Below are positions 8,481 to 17,160 of a stretch of DNA of 64,000 nt, piece by piece. The notes under the pieces are model-generated. The model had not been told where the DNA came from. It ran no database searches and saw nothing but the letters and a program-made list of their open reading frames with translations. Location: NCBI GenBank assembly GCA_027488835.1, contig JAIYAW010000009.1, forward strand, positions 186,001-250,000, written 5' to 3'. Position 1 is the first letter of the stretch. Each line of letters opens with the position of its first letter. A program made the position numbers and the translations under genes. This DNA is from Bacteroidota bacterium (GTDB taxonomy: Bacteria > Bacteroidota > Bacteroidia > NS11-12g > UBA955).

Positions 8481-11400
8481 ATGCACTTTAGCAAAAAATA
8501 TTTTCTAAAAGCCCTCGCGTTTTTCGTTTTATGGGCAATGCCATACAAAAATTTGATGGCACAACATTCTTTAGGGTTATTGGTTGGTGATTACAATACG
8601 CCTTATGCTTACAGTTTAAATCCGGCATTAACCAGAGGGAATTTGTCAAATAGAGCCTATATCAATTGGTGGGGGACCTCATTGTCATTGGATAATAATT
8701 TCATGAAGTACAATGCTCCATTTCGTTTATCGAATTGGATGAATAATGATTTTCCAGCAGAAAATGTAAATGCAAATGGAACTCTTGCTTTTAAGCAAAG
8801 CTGGTTGCCAACAGATTTAACTGTAAAGGATTGGAAATTAAACTATCTCAATGAAGTTTATGGTCCGTCAATTTTTATTCCTTTAGATAATATTGGGGGA
8901 TTTGGGTTCGGTGTGAGAGGCATCTCTGGATTCTCTGTGAATGGGCTTAACGGCGACATGGGTGGTATTTTTCGCTATGGACTTGGCGATTCTGGTGTTG
9001 GTGGTTTGAGGAATTTGAGGGGTAAAAATGTAAACCAAGGTGAATTTTCTATCAATACTGAAAAATATCAAGAATGGTTTATGTCTTTTGCCGGTTATAC
9101 CCAGCCTGATGCTGTAAATTCAATGCGTTGGGGATTTACTGCCAAGCTTTTGATAGGAATGGGCATGGCGCATTTGGGGTCAGATAATTTGTCGTTCACT
9201 GTTAATAATGACCAAGTTGTAGATATTCAGCAATTAAACGCGAGGTTTTTTCATACAAACGACGAAAGTGTTGCCACTGCAATGTCTGCGCCTTTTGGTT
9301 TGAAATTTGACTTTATGAACGGGGCAGGAGCTGGAATGGATTTGGGATTTATGTATGAATTTAGACCAAATGCAAACAGAATAAATAACAGCATTTCATT
9401 TTGCGATAGAGAAAAATTTGAACAATATAAATGGAAGTTTGGTGCAAGTATTACTGATTTAGGTTTTATATCTTACGATGGTGGTGGTAGCGAAATTATT
9501 TCAATTGCCAATACATCTTACAACGTTGATCCAAACATTGTGAATGCATTGCAATATTACCAAGGCGAAGATAGACTTGAAAAAGTTGATGATAAATTCT
9601 TCAATAAGTTGAATGCAAATGCGGTAAGTTCTTTTACGAGTTATTCGCCAACTGCCTTAAATGTTCAGTTTGATAATGCTTTAACCCATCATTTTCATAT
9701 TGGGGGATATTGGACCCAAAGTTTAAAAGCTAAGAATTCTGTGGGTTTAAGGAGGTCATCTTATTTGAGTGTAGTTCCAAGATGGCAAGGTGAAACAATT
9801 GAAATTGGTATGCCATTAACAGCGTCATATGATAATAACCAAATGAATTTGGGACTGTATGGTAGATTTGGGCCATTAATTGTAGGTTCAGACAATTTGG
9901 CTGGATTGGGACAGTTTATCAATAATGACAATTATTCTGGTGCCAGTTTCTATTTTGGATTTAGATCTAAAATTGGCGATTGTGAAGTTGCCTATAACAA
10001 TCAAAATAGAAGGGTAGTTAAGAAGCAAGATCAAATAGATACTCAGGTTGTTGCAAAAAACAAAATCATTGTTCCAAAAGACACGGTTATTGTTAAAAAA
10101 ATTGTGAGGGACACTGTTTATGTGAACAATAATCCAAACAAAAACAATGCAAATATTTCGGCCGAACAAATTAAGTTGAGAGAGGCTGAATTAAAGAAAA
10201 AAGAAGATGCATTAAAAGCGAAAGAAGATGCATTGAAGCAAAAGGAAATGGATTTGTTGAAATTATCAACAACTTTAGATGCTGATTGCAATAAAAAGAT
10301 TGCCATTATTAAAGCAGAAGTTGACAAAAACAAGACAGACCTTGACAAATGCAAAAATGATGCTTTGCTGGCCGCTGAACAATGCAAAAAAGATGTTTCA
10401 GGAAAGCAAATTACAATTGACCAATTGCAAAGTGATTTATTAATGGAGAAAACCAAGAATTCTCAAATTACGGCTGAATTGGATAAAACAAAAAAACAAA
10501 ATGATCAATTGGTTATAGCTTCTAAAGGTGATTGTAACAAACAGACAAAACAGTTAGATAGTTTATGGAAAAAAGAATTGGCTAAAAACGTCAGTATCTC
10601 TGCAGAGTTAGATCAAACCAAAATCAAGTATGATATTTTAAAATCAACTTGCGATGAAAGCAATGCGAAATTGGCAAAATTGCAATTTGAGCTAGAAACA
10701 CTAAAAGCGAAATCAAATGCGTATAACAATTGCTGCGATAAAGTTGTCCAAATTGAAGCAGATTTGGCAAAAGAGAAAACCAACAATGCAAATATCATAG
10801 CAGAATTAGACAAAACCAAAGCAACAATTTCTGCACAAGCTGATCAGTTAATTAAATTGGCGGCTGATAAAAAAGCTATTGAAGATGCACTTAAAACTGC
10901 AAATTCTAAAATGGTACTGAGTGAAGATTGTAATCCTTATAAAACCAAGGTTGCTCAGTTAGAAGCAAAAGTAAATGACTTAACTAAGTCAAATGCAACT
11001 TTGCAAACACTTGTAGCAACGTTAACCACCGATAAAAAGTTGTGCGATGAGATGTTGAAAGCAGCAAAAGTAGCGAGCAATAGTAGTATTGGATTATCCG
11101 AAGATTGTACGCCTTATAAAAACAAAGCGGCTCAGTTAGAGGCGAAAGTAAACGACCTAACCAAGTCAAATGCATCCCTTCAGACACTCGTAACTACGTT
11201 AACCGCCGATAAAAAGTTGTGCGATGAGAAGTTAAAGGCTGCAACAGCTGTAAGTAATAGTAGTATTGGAATTGCTGAAGATTGCACACCGTACAAGAAT
11301 AAGGCGGCTCAATTGGAAGTGAAATTGGCTGAATTGAATAAAACAATTACAGGATTACAAACACAAGTAGCTATTCTAAATGCAGATAAGAAATTATGCG

Positions 11401-12434
11401 ACGAAAAGTTAAAAGCTGCAAATGCAGTGAACAATAGTGCTATTAAAGTTGCGGAAGATTGCACTCCTTACAAAACCAAAGCAACTCAACTAGAAGCACA
11501 AGTTGCTGAATTAAATAAAACAATTGTGAGTTTACAAACTCAAGTAAGCACATTGACTTCAGATAAAAAGATTTGCGAAGAAAAGTTAAAAGCAGCTAGC
11601 AGCAATGTTTCTGTTTCAGAAGATTGCACTCCATATAAAAATAAAGTTGCAGCTTTGGAGAAATCAAACATTGAATTAACGGCAACCAATAAAACCTTGA
11701 ATGCCAAAATATCGGAATTGAATACCCAAATTACCGTGTTAAATGCCGATAAAAAAGCATGTGAAGATAAATTGAAAGCTGCTTCGAGCAATGTAACTGC
11801 ATCTGAAGATTGTACTCCGTACATATTGAAAGTGGCTGAACTTGAAAAGAAAAACATAAGTTTGTCTGCTGAATTGGCAGCACTCAATGCAAATTTAGAT
11901 GCTTGTAACAAAGCGAAATCGGATTTTGCTAGTCAAGTTGATAAATGCGCTGAACTAGATGGCAAATTAAAAACTGCGCAATCAGACAATGCCAAGTTAA
12001 CAGCTTCATTGAGCGCAGCCAATGAAACAATTGCTGATTTACAAGCCAAATTAAAGGCTGCAAGTGCTTCGAATAGTTGTGAAGCGTTACAAGCGTTGGT
12101 AAACCAATTGAGAGAGGATGTGAAATCTAAGAATGAACAAATTAATCAATTGAGTTCGGACTTAGACCAGTGCAGTTCAAATTTGAAAGAGTTGAAGGAC
12201 AAACAAACTTCAAATCAATCTGATTTAGAATCGGCAAATATGAGTATTGCTTCATTAAGAAAGCAAGTTTCTAGTTATGATGACCAAATATTGGCATTGT
12301 CGAATACTGTAAAAGCAAAAGATCTTGAATTAGGAAAGCTAAAGACTCAAGTTGCTGGCCTTCAAGAGTCATTGAAGAAATGCCAAGAAAGTTTGCCTCC
12401 GGCAACTGAACCATCAGGAACTGGTGGGAATTAA
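8481..12434 (+). CDS. DUF5723-like outer-membrane beta-barrel with a very long repetitive coiled coil
   Basis: Residues 1-27 are a signal peptide (ending NLMAQ). About 28-515 are rich in Gly, Asn and aromatics with alternating strands (SLNPALTRGNLSNRAYINWW), resembling the DUF5723 barrel family. From about 560 to 1300 the chain is almost entirely coiled coil (K, E, Q, L, N, A). Within it are tandem units beginning EDCTPYK and holding a second Cys 38 residues later (KLCDEKLKAA). The tail PPATEPSGTGG is low complexity. I see no OmpA peptidoglycan-binding domain and no T9SS tail. An envelope scaffold or spacer is possible, but the function is unknown. The gene stands alone with its own promoter box and a strong terminator. 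Confidence 0.8.
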   Translation: MHFSKKYFLKALAFFVLWAMPYKNLMAQHSLGLLVGDYNTPYAYSLNPALTRGNLSNRAYINWWGTSLSLDNNFMKYNAPFRLSNWMNNDFPAENVNANGTLAFKQSWLPTDLTVKDWKLNYLNEVYGPSIFIPLDNIGGFGFGVRGISGFSVNGLNGDMGGIFRYGLGDSGVGGLRNLRGKNVNQGEFSINTEKYQEWFMSFAGYTQPDAVNSMRWGFTAKLLIGMGMAHLGSDNLSFTVNNDQVVDIQQLNARFFHTNDESVATAMSAPFGLKFDFMNGAGAGMDLGFMYEFRPNANRINNSISFCDREKFEQYKWKFGASITDLGFISYDGGGSEIISIANTSYNVDPNIVNALQYYQGEDRLEKVDDKFFNKLNANAVSSFTSYSPTALNVQFDNALTHHFHIGGYWTQSLKAKNSVGLRRSSYLSVVPRWQGETIEIGMPLTASYDNNQMNLGLYGRFGPLIVGSDNLAGLGQFINNDNYSGASFYFGFRSKIGDCEVAYNNQNRRVVKKQDQIDTQVVAKNKIIVPKDTVIVKKIVRDTVYVNNNPNKNNANISAEQIKLREAELKKKEDALKAKEDALKQKEMDLLKLSTTLDADCNKKIAIIKAEVDKNKTDLDKCKNDALLAAEQCKKDVSGKQITIDQLQSDLLMEKTKNSQITAELDKTKKQNDQLVIASKGDCNKQTKQLDSLWKKELAKNVSISAELDQTKIKYDILKSTCDESNAKLAKLQFELETLKAKSNAYNNCCDKVVQIEADLAKEKTNNANIIAELDKTKATISAQADQLIKLAADKKAIEDALKTANSKMVLSEDCNPYKTKVAQLEAKVNDLTKSNATLQTLVATLTTDKKLCDEMLKAAKVASNSSIGLSEDCTPYKNKAAQLEAKVNDLTKSNASLQTLVTTLTADKKLCDEKLKAATAVSNSSIGIAEDCTPYKNKAAQLEVKLAELNKTITGLQTQVAILNADKKLCDEKLKAANAVNNSAIKVAEDCTPYKTKATQLEAQVAELNKTIVSLQTQVSTLTSDKKICEEKLKAASSNVSVSEDCTPYKNKVAALEKSNIELTATNKTLNAKISELNTQITVLNADKKACEDKLKAASSNVTASEDCTPYILKVAELEKKNISLSAELAALNANLDACNKAKSDFASQVDKCAELDGKLKTAQSDNAKLTASLSAANETIADLQAKLKAASASNSCEALQALVNQLREDVKSKNEQINQLSSDLDQCSSNLKELKDKQTSNQSDLESANMSIASLRKQVSSYDDQILALSNTVKAKDLELGKLKTQVAGLQESLKKCQESLPPATEPSGTGGN
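10923..11859 (+). repeat. Tandem in-frame repeat of 177 bp (59 aa) inside the coiled-coil gene
   Basis: Units start at 10923, 11100, 11277, 11454, 11619 and 11805. The first three are exactly 177 bp, the fourth 165 bp and the fifth 186 bp; the sixth diverges after its head. Each begins EDC(T/N)PY and the first five hold a second Cys in a KKxC(D/E) context. Units 1 and 2 are the most alike, suggesting recent duplication, while units 4-6 have drifted. All length changes are multiples of three. Confidence 0.9.
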
Positions 12435-12452
12435 TATAGACTTGAAAGAAAT

Positions 12453-12482
12453 AAAAAAGGGGGCAAAAGCCCCCTTTTTTTT
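12453..12482 (+). terminator. Intrinsic terminator of the barrel/coiled-coil gene
   Basis: Six A, then GGGGGC, loop AAAA, GCCCCC and eight T, 19 nt after the stop codon. The A/T flanks extend the stem. Confidence 0.9.
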
Positions 12483-12499
12483 GTTTAGTCATCAACCCC

Positions 12500-12557
12500 T
12501 CAAAACACCACATAAACCCTGGTATTGATTCGGGCGACCGGTAAAGTATTCAGGAAC
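12500..12557 (-). pseudogene. Decayed 3' end of a TonB-dependent receptor gene
   Basis: On the minus strand these 58 bases match the 3' end of the intact TonB receptor gene (13978-14034), including the stop codon position, at about 48 of 58 columns with one indel; 21 consecutive bases are identical. In the receptor frame the fragment reads VPEYFTGR, then a +1 insertion breaks the frame, and the shifted frame continues TRVYVVF-stop. Most differences upstream of the frameshift are synonymous, so it probably descends from a once-functional paralogue. No more of that gene is visible toward 12602, where the next gene begins. Confidence 0.7.
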
Positions 12558-12602
12558 GCTAAACCAATAGAATAAACGCCCAACTTTCTCGTTAATAAAC
12601 AT

Positions 12603-13961
12603 ATGGTGATTTTACGTGTACTTTTTTTTCAATTGCTTGTGCTATTTACAATTCCATTAGTTGCACAAAAATATGACCCTGTTGATGGTGGATTTGAAAC
12701 CAGTGAACGCAAGATTCAGGCTCAAACAAATCCGCGGTTACAACAGAAAAACTTGGAGGAGTGGATGGAACTCAATTTGGGGTATGCTCCAGCGGGTGGT
12801 ATTATACAGCACAATGGGGGATATTCGTATACTTGGCTCGAAGGGTTTGCAGTGGTTTGGAAAGGTCCCAATGAAGGCAAACGAATCATCAAATCAAATG
12901 TGCCTAAAGACATCGAACCCTTAAAACCTTATGCTGCAACGAAATGCGTCTGTATTTTTAACCACGAAGTCAGCAATCAAGAATATCTGGATTTTGTAAC
13001 GGATGTGTTTTTGGAAAAAATGCGATTGATGAATCCGAAACTTACGTTCATGGATAAGCGCGGAAATTTCACAGACAGTTTTTTGAATTCTCTCGTAATG
13101 AATTTTTTGAAACCCGGTGTGATTATTCCCAAATTAAAAACGGGTAAAACATTAGGTAGCGTTTTAATTCAGGATGTCCAAGATTCAATTACCAAGACGG
13201 AAATGAAACTGCATGAATTGCTTGATATGGGAAAAATCACCTACAATGGCATAAAGATTTTTCCTGATGCCTCAGGTTGGAAAGATAACTTCATCTTTAA
13301 TATCCAAAATGAACCCATGATGGTCTATTATTTATGTCATCCGTCCTATCGCAATTACCCCATTTGTAATTTGCGACAATCCCAAGCGATGGCCTATTGC
13401 CAATGGTTGAGCGCACAGTTGTCTAAGTTATCGGGAAAGGAAATTGTTGTGTCTTTACCTACAGAAATGGAATGGATTCAAGCGGCTAGTTACGAAATTG
13501 AAGATTCTAGATCGTATTATAAACCGAGCACCAATCTATATTGGAGAAATGAAAAAGGAAGTTATATCGCCCATCATTTGGGATATAAAACGCCAGCACA
13601 ACGAGAACAATACGAAAATTGGCTAAAATATAGGCAAAGTATTAAACCAAACACCAAATTAACCAAGTCGGATTCCCTCGAAAATTTCAGCCAAGAAAGA
13701 ATAGAATTAGATTTTGGGGGCGATGGTGATTTTTACAACAGTAAATCTGTTTTTTCCTATTGGCCAAACGATGCCGGCTGTTATAATATTTTTGGAAATG
13801 TAGCTGAGATGACAAGCACCACAGAAGGCGATATGATGGTTGCTAAAGGCGGCTGTTTTGGGGATGTTGGCGACGTCCTCTTTCCTGGAAGCCGGGCGCT
13901 TGTTTACGTCGGGGAATCTATGCCCATGGTTGGTTTCCGACCTGTTTTAAAAATGCGTTGA
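12603..13961 (+). CDS. SUMF1/FGE-sulfatase-domain protein, GldJ/GldK-like
   Basis: Exported protein with signal peptide (ending PLVAQ) and an FGE/SUMF1 fold. VSNQEYLDFV begins the domain, then HPSYRNYPICNLRQSQAMAY, which parallels the HPAYDDYPVVGV segment of gliding proteins GldJ/GldK, then LPTEMEWIQAA, YNIFGNVAEMT, KGGCF and VGFRPVL. The paired active-site cysteines of true formylglycine-generating enzymes are absent; only the Cys in KGGCF lies near that place. A structural role is more likely than catalysis. It is not clearly either GldJ or GldK, and other gliding genes are not adjacent. It sits between the receptor relic and the intact receptor, and has no clear TAnnTTTG box in the 40 nt upstream. 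Confidence 0.8.
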   Translation: MVILRVLFFQLLVLFTIPLVAQKYDPVDGGFETSERKIQAQTNPRLQQKNLEEWMELNLGYAPAGGIIQHNGGYSYTWLEGFAVVWKGPNEGKRIIKSNVPKDIEPLKPYAATKCVCIFNHEVSNQEYLDFVTDVFLEKMRLMNPKLTFMDKRGNFTDSFLNSLVMNFLKPGVIIPKLKTGKTLGSVLIQDVQDSITKTEMKLHELLDMGKITYNGIKIFPDASGWKDNFIFNIQNEPMMVYYLCHPSYRNYPICNLRQSQAMAYCQWLSAQLSKLSGKEIVVSLPTEMEWIQAASYEIEDSRSYYKPSTNLYWRNEKGSYIAHHLGYKTPAQREQYENWLKYRQSIKPNTKLTKSDSLENFSQERIELDFGGDGDFYNSKSVFSYWPNDAGCYNIFGNVAEMTSTTEGDMMVAKGGCFGDVGDVLFPGSRALVYVGESMPMVGFRPVLKMR

Positions 13962-13977
13962 GGATAGGAGAATATGC

Positions 13978-16440
13978 CTAAAACACCACATAAACCCTGG
14001 CATTGATTCTGCGGCCAGTTAGGTATTCGGGAACCCCGTATTTGTTGTTGCTCAAGTCTTTAACCCAAGTGTAAGAGATTACGTTGTTGATGTCGAGCAA
14101 GTTGAAAATATCAATTGAAAACCAGGCTTCGTCTAATCCAAATGGGTTTTTCTTTGGGGCTTTTTTATCGCCTTTGGTAGATTTAATCAAGATTTTACTG
14201 AATCCCATATCCAATCTTCGGTAAGCAGGAATTACGTTTGGATTGGTTGTGTACCTATATTGTCCATCAAGAAAATAAGGCATTCCAGTTCCAACTACCA
14301 ATCTTAAGTTTACACGTATTGAGGGATATTTGGCCAAATGATCCTGAAATACAATGGCAAAGTTTACCCTTTTGTCGGTAGGTCTTCTGAGCCAATCGCT
14401 GGTGGTCATTTCACCTTTGTCATTCAAATAAGTGATTTTCTCCTGGGTTTGCAAAATGCTCATGGTAAACCAACTTTCTAATCCCTTGTTAAATTGACCG
14501 TAAATGCGGTTATCGATTCCCCAAGCGTAACCATTTGCATTGTTGTTGGCATAATAACGAATGCGGATGTTTTCGTATAAATAGGGAACCAGTTGATTCA
14601 TTTGCTTGTAATATCCTTCAACCGTATATTTAAATCTCCTGTTCCAAAGTGTTAAATACTTGTCAACTCCGGCTACGAAATGCCACGACTTTTGTGAAAC
14701 TACATCTTTGTGAATATTTCCTTTGAAATCACGTAATTCTCTGTAAAATGGAGGTTGGTTGTAAGCGCCAATTGCTAGTTTGTAGGTGATGTCCTGTTTT
14801 TTTAAACTATCTGCTACATTTGAATTGTAGTTTCTGTTTGGTTCCCATTTTAAATTCAATCTTGGCATGACAATCAATTCATTGTTGAAATCCCAATACT
14901 GCCCACGCACACCCAAATTCATCCAAATATTCTGTTTTTTATTTAATAAAAACTGACCTTGAACAAACGCACTTGTGCGAATAGATTGAATTTGATTGTT
15001 GGATCGAACGCTGTTATCGAGCAAAATGCTGTCAATGGCAAATGAATTTGGTGCAATGTTATAATCTGCACTATCATTATATAACCACTGTAAGAAGCGG
15101 TCTTTAACTATTTCGTTATTAATGCGTAATCCATATTTGAAACTTGTTTTTGCAGTAACTTTTCCAATTTGACCTAAGTGAGAAAAATTCACAATTTGCG
15201 AACGCATTTGATTTCTGCCATGGTTTAAGTAATAGCCATAACCCAATGTCCTTAATGGTTTTCCATAAGTCTTAGACGACATATCTCTATCCAATTCACT
15301 CAATCGGTAGGCACCCTCAACATCAAAATACTCTTGTTCTGTAATGTCTGTGATGCTCAAAATCCATTTGAACGTGTTCTTTAAGTTAGGACGATAAACC
15401 GCAGTAAGTGCACCCAAATTATAGGCATAGTTCATATTTTCTTGTCCTGCCATATTCACATAAAGTTGGTAGGCTTGTTGTACCGTTCCAAATTCTGTAC
15501 TACGAGATTGAGGTAGTAAGGTAAAGGCGTTGTTGGCAATATTTCCCAAGAAATTGATGTTCCAAAATTTGGTAGGCTTCCATTCTAAATAAGCTTGAAC
15601 ATCGCGGTATGCCATTGAATAAGTTCCAGCTGTGTTCAAAGAGCTTGTAAGTAAAGAGTTTGAATAGTTTCGAAAGCTAATGAGACCCGCCCATTTTTTT
15701 CGAGATCCTTCAACAGAAACACTGTTTAACATGGTTCCTAAATTCACCTGTGATTTGAAAGTTGTTGGTTTTACATACTCCACATCCAATACAGAACTCA
15801 TTTTATCGCCATATTGCGCTTCAAAACCACCTGCGCTAAATTTGATGGAATTCACCAAGTCGGGATTGATAAAACTCAATCCTTCCTGTTGTCCAGTAGA
15901 AATCAACTGCGGTCTAAAAATTTCAATATCGTTTACATAAATCAGATTTTCATCGAAATTACCACCGCGAACACTAAACTGCGACGACATTTCATTTCCA
16001 GAACTCACCCCACCCAAGGTTTGAATGATTGATTCAATTCCCGAGCCAATAGAAGGGTTTAACTTCAATTCCTTAGTTTTTACTTCCTCGTCAAAAATGC
16101 CTTTATCGCCACCTCGAATTTCAACCATCAAAATAATATCCATTCCTTGATTCAAGAAAAGGGTATCTATTTTGTCATTGCTAAGGGGTTGTTTTGTAAA
16201 TTTATGACCAAGTACTTTTTCCTTATTGATTGATCCATTAATGAATACCGGAAAGAATTTGCTTGTAAATTCAAATTTTCCGTTGGCATCGGTTGTTGCA
16301 ATAATATCGTCGCTGGTAAAAATATCAACGCCTGCAACAGGTTTGTTCTTTTCATCTAAAACTACTGCATGAACAGGTATTTGAGCCATTGATTGGCTAA
16401 AGTTTAGGCAGAGTAAAGCAATGAAAAGGAACTTCTTCAC
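13978..16440 (-). CDS. TonB-dependent outer-membrane receptor with carboxypeptidase-regulatory-like N-terminal domain
   Basis: Outer-membrane active transporter. Signal peptide 1-19 (MKKFLFIALLCLNFSQSMAQ). About 22-105 is a CarboxypepD_reg-like beta sandwich (VVLDEKNKPVAGVDIFTSDD). The plug follows (about 125-230: QTLGGVSSGNEMSSQFSVRG, then GGFEAQYGDKMSSVLDV), then a long barrel ending RVYVVF with the C-terminal Phe expected for BAM insertion. The start is GTG (16440), the codon that gives a normal signal peptide. No SusD partner lies beside it, so it is not a typical SusCD pair and its substrate is unknown. It is 26 nt downstream of rpe. Confidence 0.9.
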   Translation of the reverse strand: MKKFLFIALLCLNFSQSMAQIPVHAVVLDEKNKPVAGVDIFTSDDIIATTDANGKFEFTSKFFPVFINGSINKEKVLGHKFTKQPLSNDKIDTLFLNQGMDIILMVEIRGGDKGIFDEEVKTKELKLNPSIGSGIESIIQTLGGVSSGNEMSSQFSVRGGNFDENLIYVNDIEIFRPQLISTGQQEGLSFINPDLVNSIKFSAGGFEAQYGDKMSSVLDVEYVKPTTFKSQVNLGTMLNSVSVEGSRKKWAGLISFRNYSNSLLTSSLNTAGTYSMAYRDVQAYLEWKPTKFWNINFLGNIANNAFTLLPQSRSTEFGTVQQAYQLYVNMAGQENMNYAYNLGALTAVYRPNLKNTFKWILSITDITEQEYFDVEGAYRLSELDRDMSSKTYGKPLRTLGYGYYLNHGRNQMRSQIVNFSHLGQIGKVTAKTSFKYGLRINNEIVKDRFLQWLYNDSADYNIAPNSFAIDSILLDNSVRSNNQIQSIRTSAFVQGQFLLNKKQNIWMNLGVRGQYWDFNNELIVMPRLNLKWEPNRNYNSNVADSLKKQDITYKLAIGAYNQPPFYRELRDFKGNIHKDVVSQKSWHFVAGVDKYLTLWNRRFKYTVEGYYKQMNQLVPYLYENIRIRYYANNNANGYAWGIDNRIYGQFNKGLESWFTMSILQTQEKITYLNDKGEMTTSDWLRRPTDKRVNFAIVFQDHLAKYPSIRVNLRLVVGTGMPYFLDGQYRYTTNPNVIPAYRRLDMGFSKILIKSTKGDKKAPKKNPFGLDEAWFSIDIFNLLDINNVISYTWVKDLSNNKYGVPEYLTGRRINARVYVVF

Positions 16441-16466
16441 GGAAGATAAACGTCGGGAACGACGCT

Positions 16467-17123
16467 TTATTTTGTAAGATTCAATAATTTAGAAATTGTT
16501 TCTGAGGGATTTTCAGAAGCAAATACAGTATTTCCAGCTACCAACACATCGGCACCAGCGTCTGTCAATAGTTTTGCGTTTTCTAAAGAAACTCCACCGT
16601 CGATTTCAATTTTGGTAGAAAGACCAGCAGTAACAATCATTGCTTTTAATTCCTTGATTTTATTGTAAGTGTTTTCGATGAATTTTTGTCCCCCAAAACC
16701 CGGATTTACGCTCATTAAGCATACTACATCGCATAATGGCAATATATCCTTCAATAATGAAACAGGGGTATGTGGATTCAAGGCAACACCTGAAAGCATG
16801 CCTTGGTTTCTAATTTCGCTCAAAGTGCGGTGAAGGTGGGTACAAGCTTCATAATGAACGGTTAGTACATGTGCACCTGAATCTGCAAATGTTTTGATGT
16901 ATCGATCTGGATCAACAATCATCAAATGCACGTCTAATGTTTTGGTTGCCTTTTCTTTAAGGGGTTTCATTAACGGGAAGCCAAAAGAAATATTCGGTAC
17001 AAAAACACCGTCCATCACATCAACATGAAACCAACCGGCTTCACTGTTGTTAATCATTTCAATTTCTTCGTAGAGTTTACCGAAGTTGGCAGATAGAATA
17101 GAAGGAGCAATTATTGCAGACAT
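16467..17123 (-). CDS. rpe: Ribulose-phosphate 3-epimerase
   Basis: Interconverts ribulose 5-phosphate and xylulose 5-phosphate in the pentose phosphate pathway. TIM-barrel signatures are intact: SILSANFGKL, HVDVMDGVFVPNISFG (metal/catalytic Asp), LDVHLMI, MSVNPGFGGQKFI, EIDGGV (second catalytic Asp) and VAGNTVF for phosphate binding. The 218 aa length is standard. A TAATTTTG box lies only 4 nt upstream of the ATG. It may also be read through from folP, 37 nt upstream. Confidence 0.96.
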   Translation of the reverse strand: MSAIIAPSILSANFGKLYEEIEMINNSEAGWFHVDVMDGVFVPNISFGFPLMKPLKEKATKTLDVHLMIVDPDRYIKTFADSGAHVLTVHYEACTHLHRTLSEIRNQGMLSGVALNPHTPVSLLKDILPLCDVVCLMSVNPGFGGQKFIENTYNKIKELKAMIVTAGLSTKIEIDGGVSLENAKLLTDAGADVLVAGNTVFASENPSETISKLLNLTK

Positions 17124-17127
17124 GTTA

Positions 17128-17135
17128 CAAAATTA
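17128..17135 (-). promoter_or_regulatory. -7 box of rpe promoter (TAATTTTG), leaderless arrangement
   Basis: Minus-strand TAATTTTG is followed by TAAC and then the rpe ATG. Initiation a few bases past the box would fall on or near the start codon itself. The recF gene shows nearly the same layout. Confidence 0.5.
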
Positions 17136-17160
17136 CTTAAATGTAATGGAATAAAGATAT

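Noticed and set aside
10984-11187. Antisense open frames across the coiled-coil gene and other long genes
   Set aside because: They lack family features and mirror the codon structure of the strand-opposed genes; treated as shadows.
10923-11859. Regularly spaced repeats resembling an array
   Set aside because: The repeats are in frame, with no unique spacers; they encode protein and are not CRISPR.
16441-16466. Small dyad CGTCG-GGAA-CGACG between rpe and the TonB receptor
   Set aside because: Only 5 bp and without a clean U run; too weak to call a terminator.
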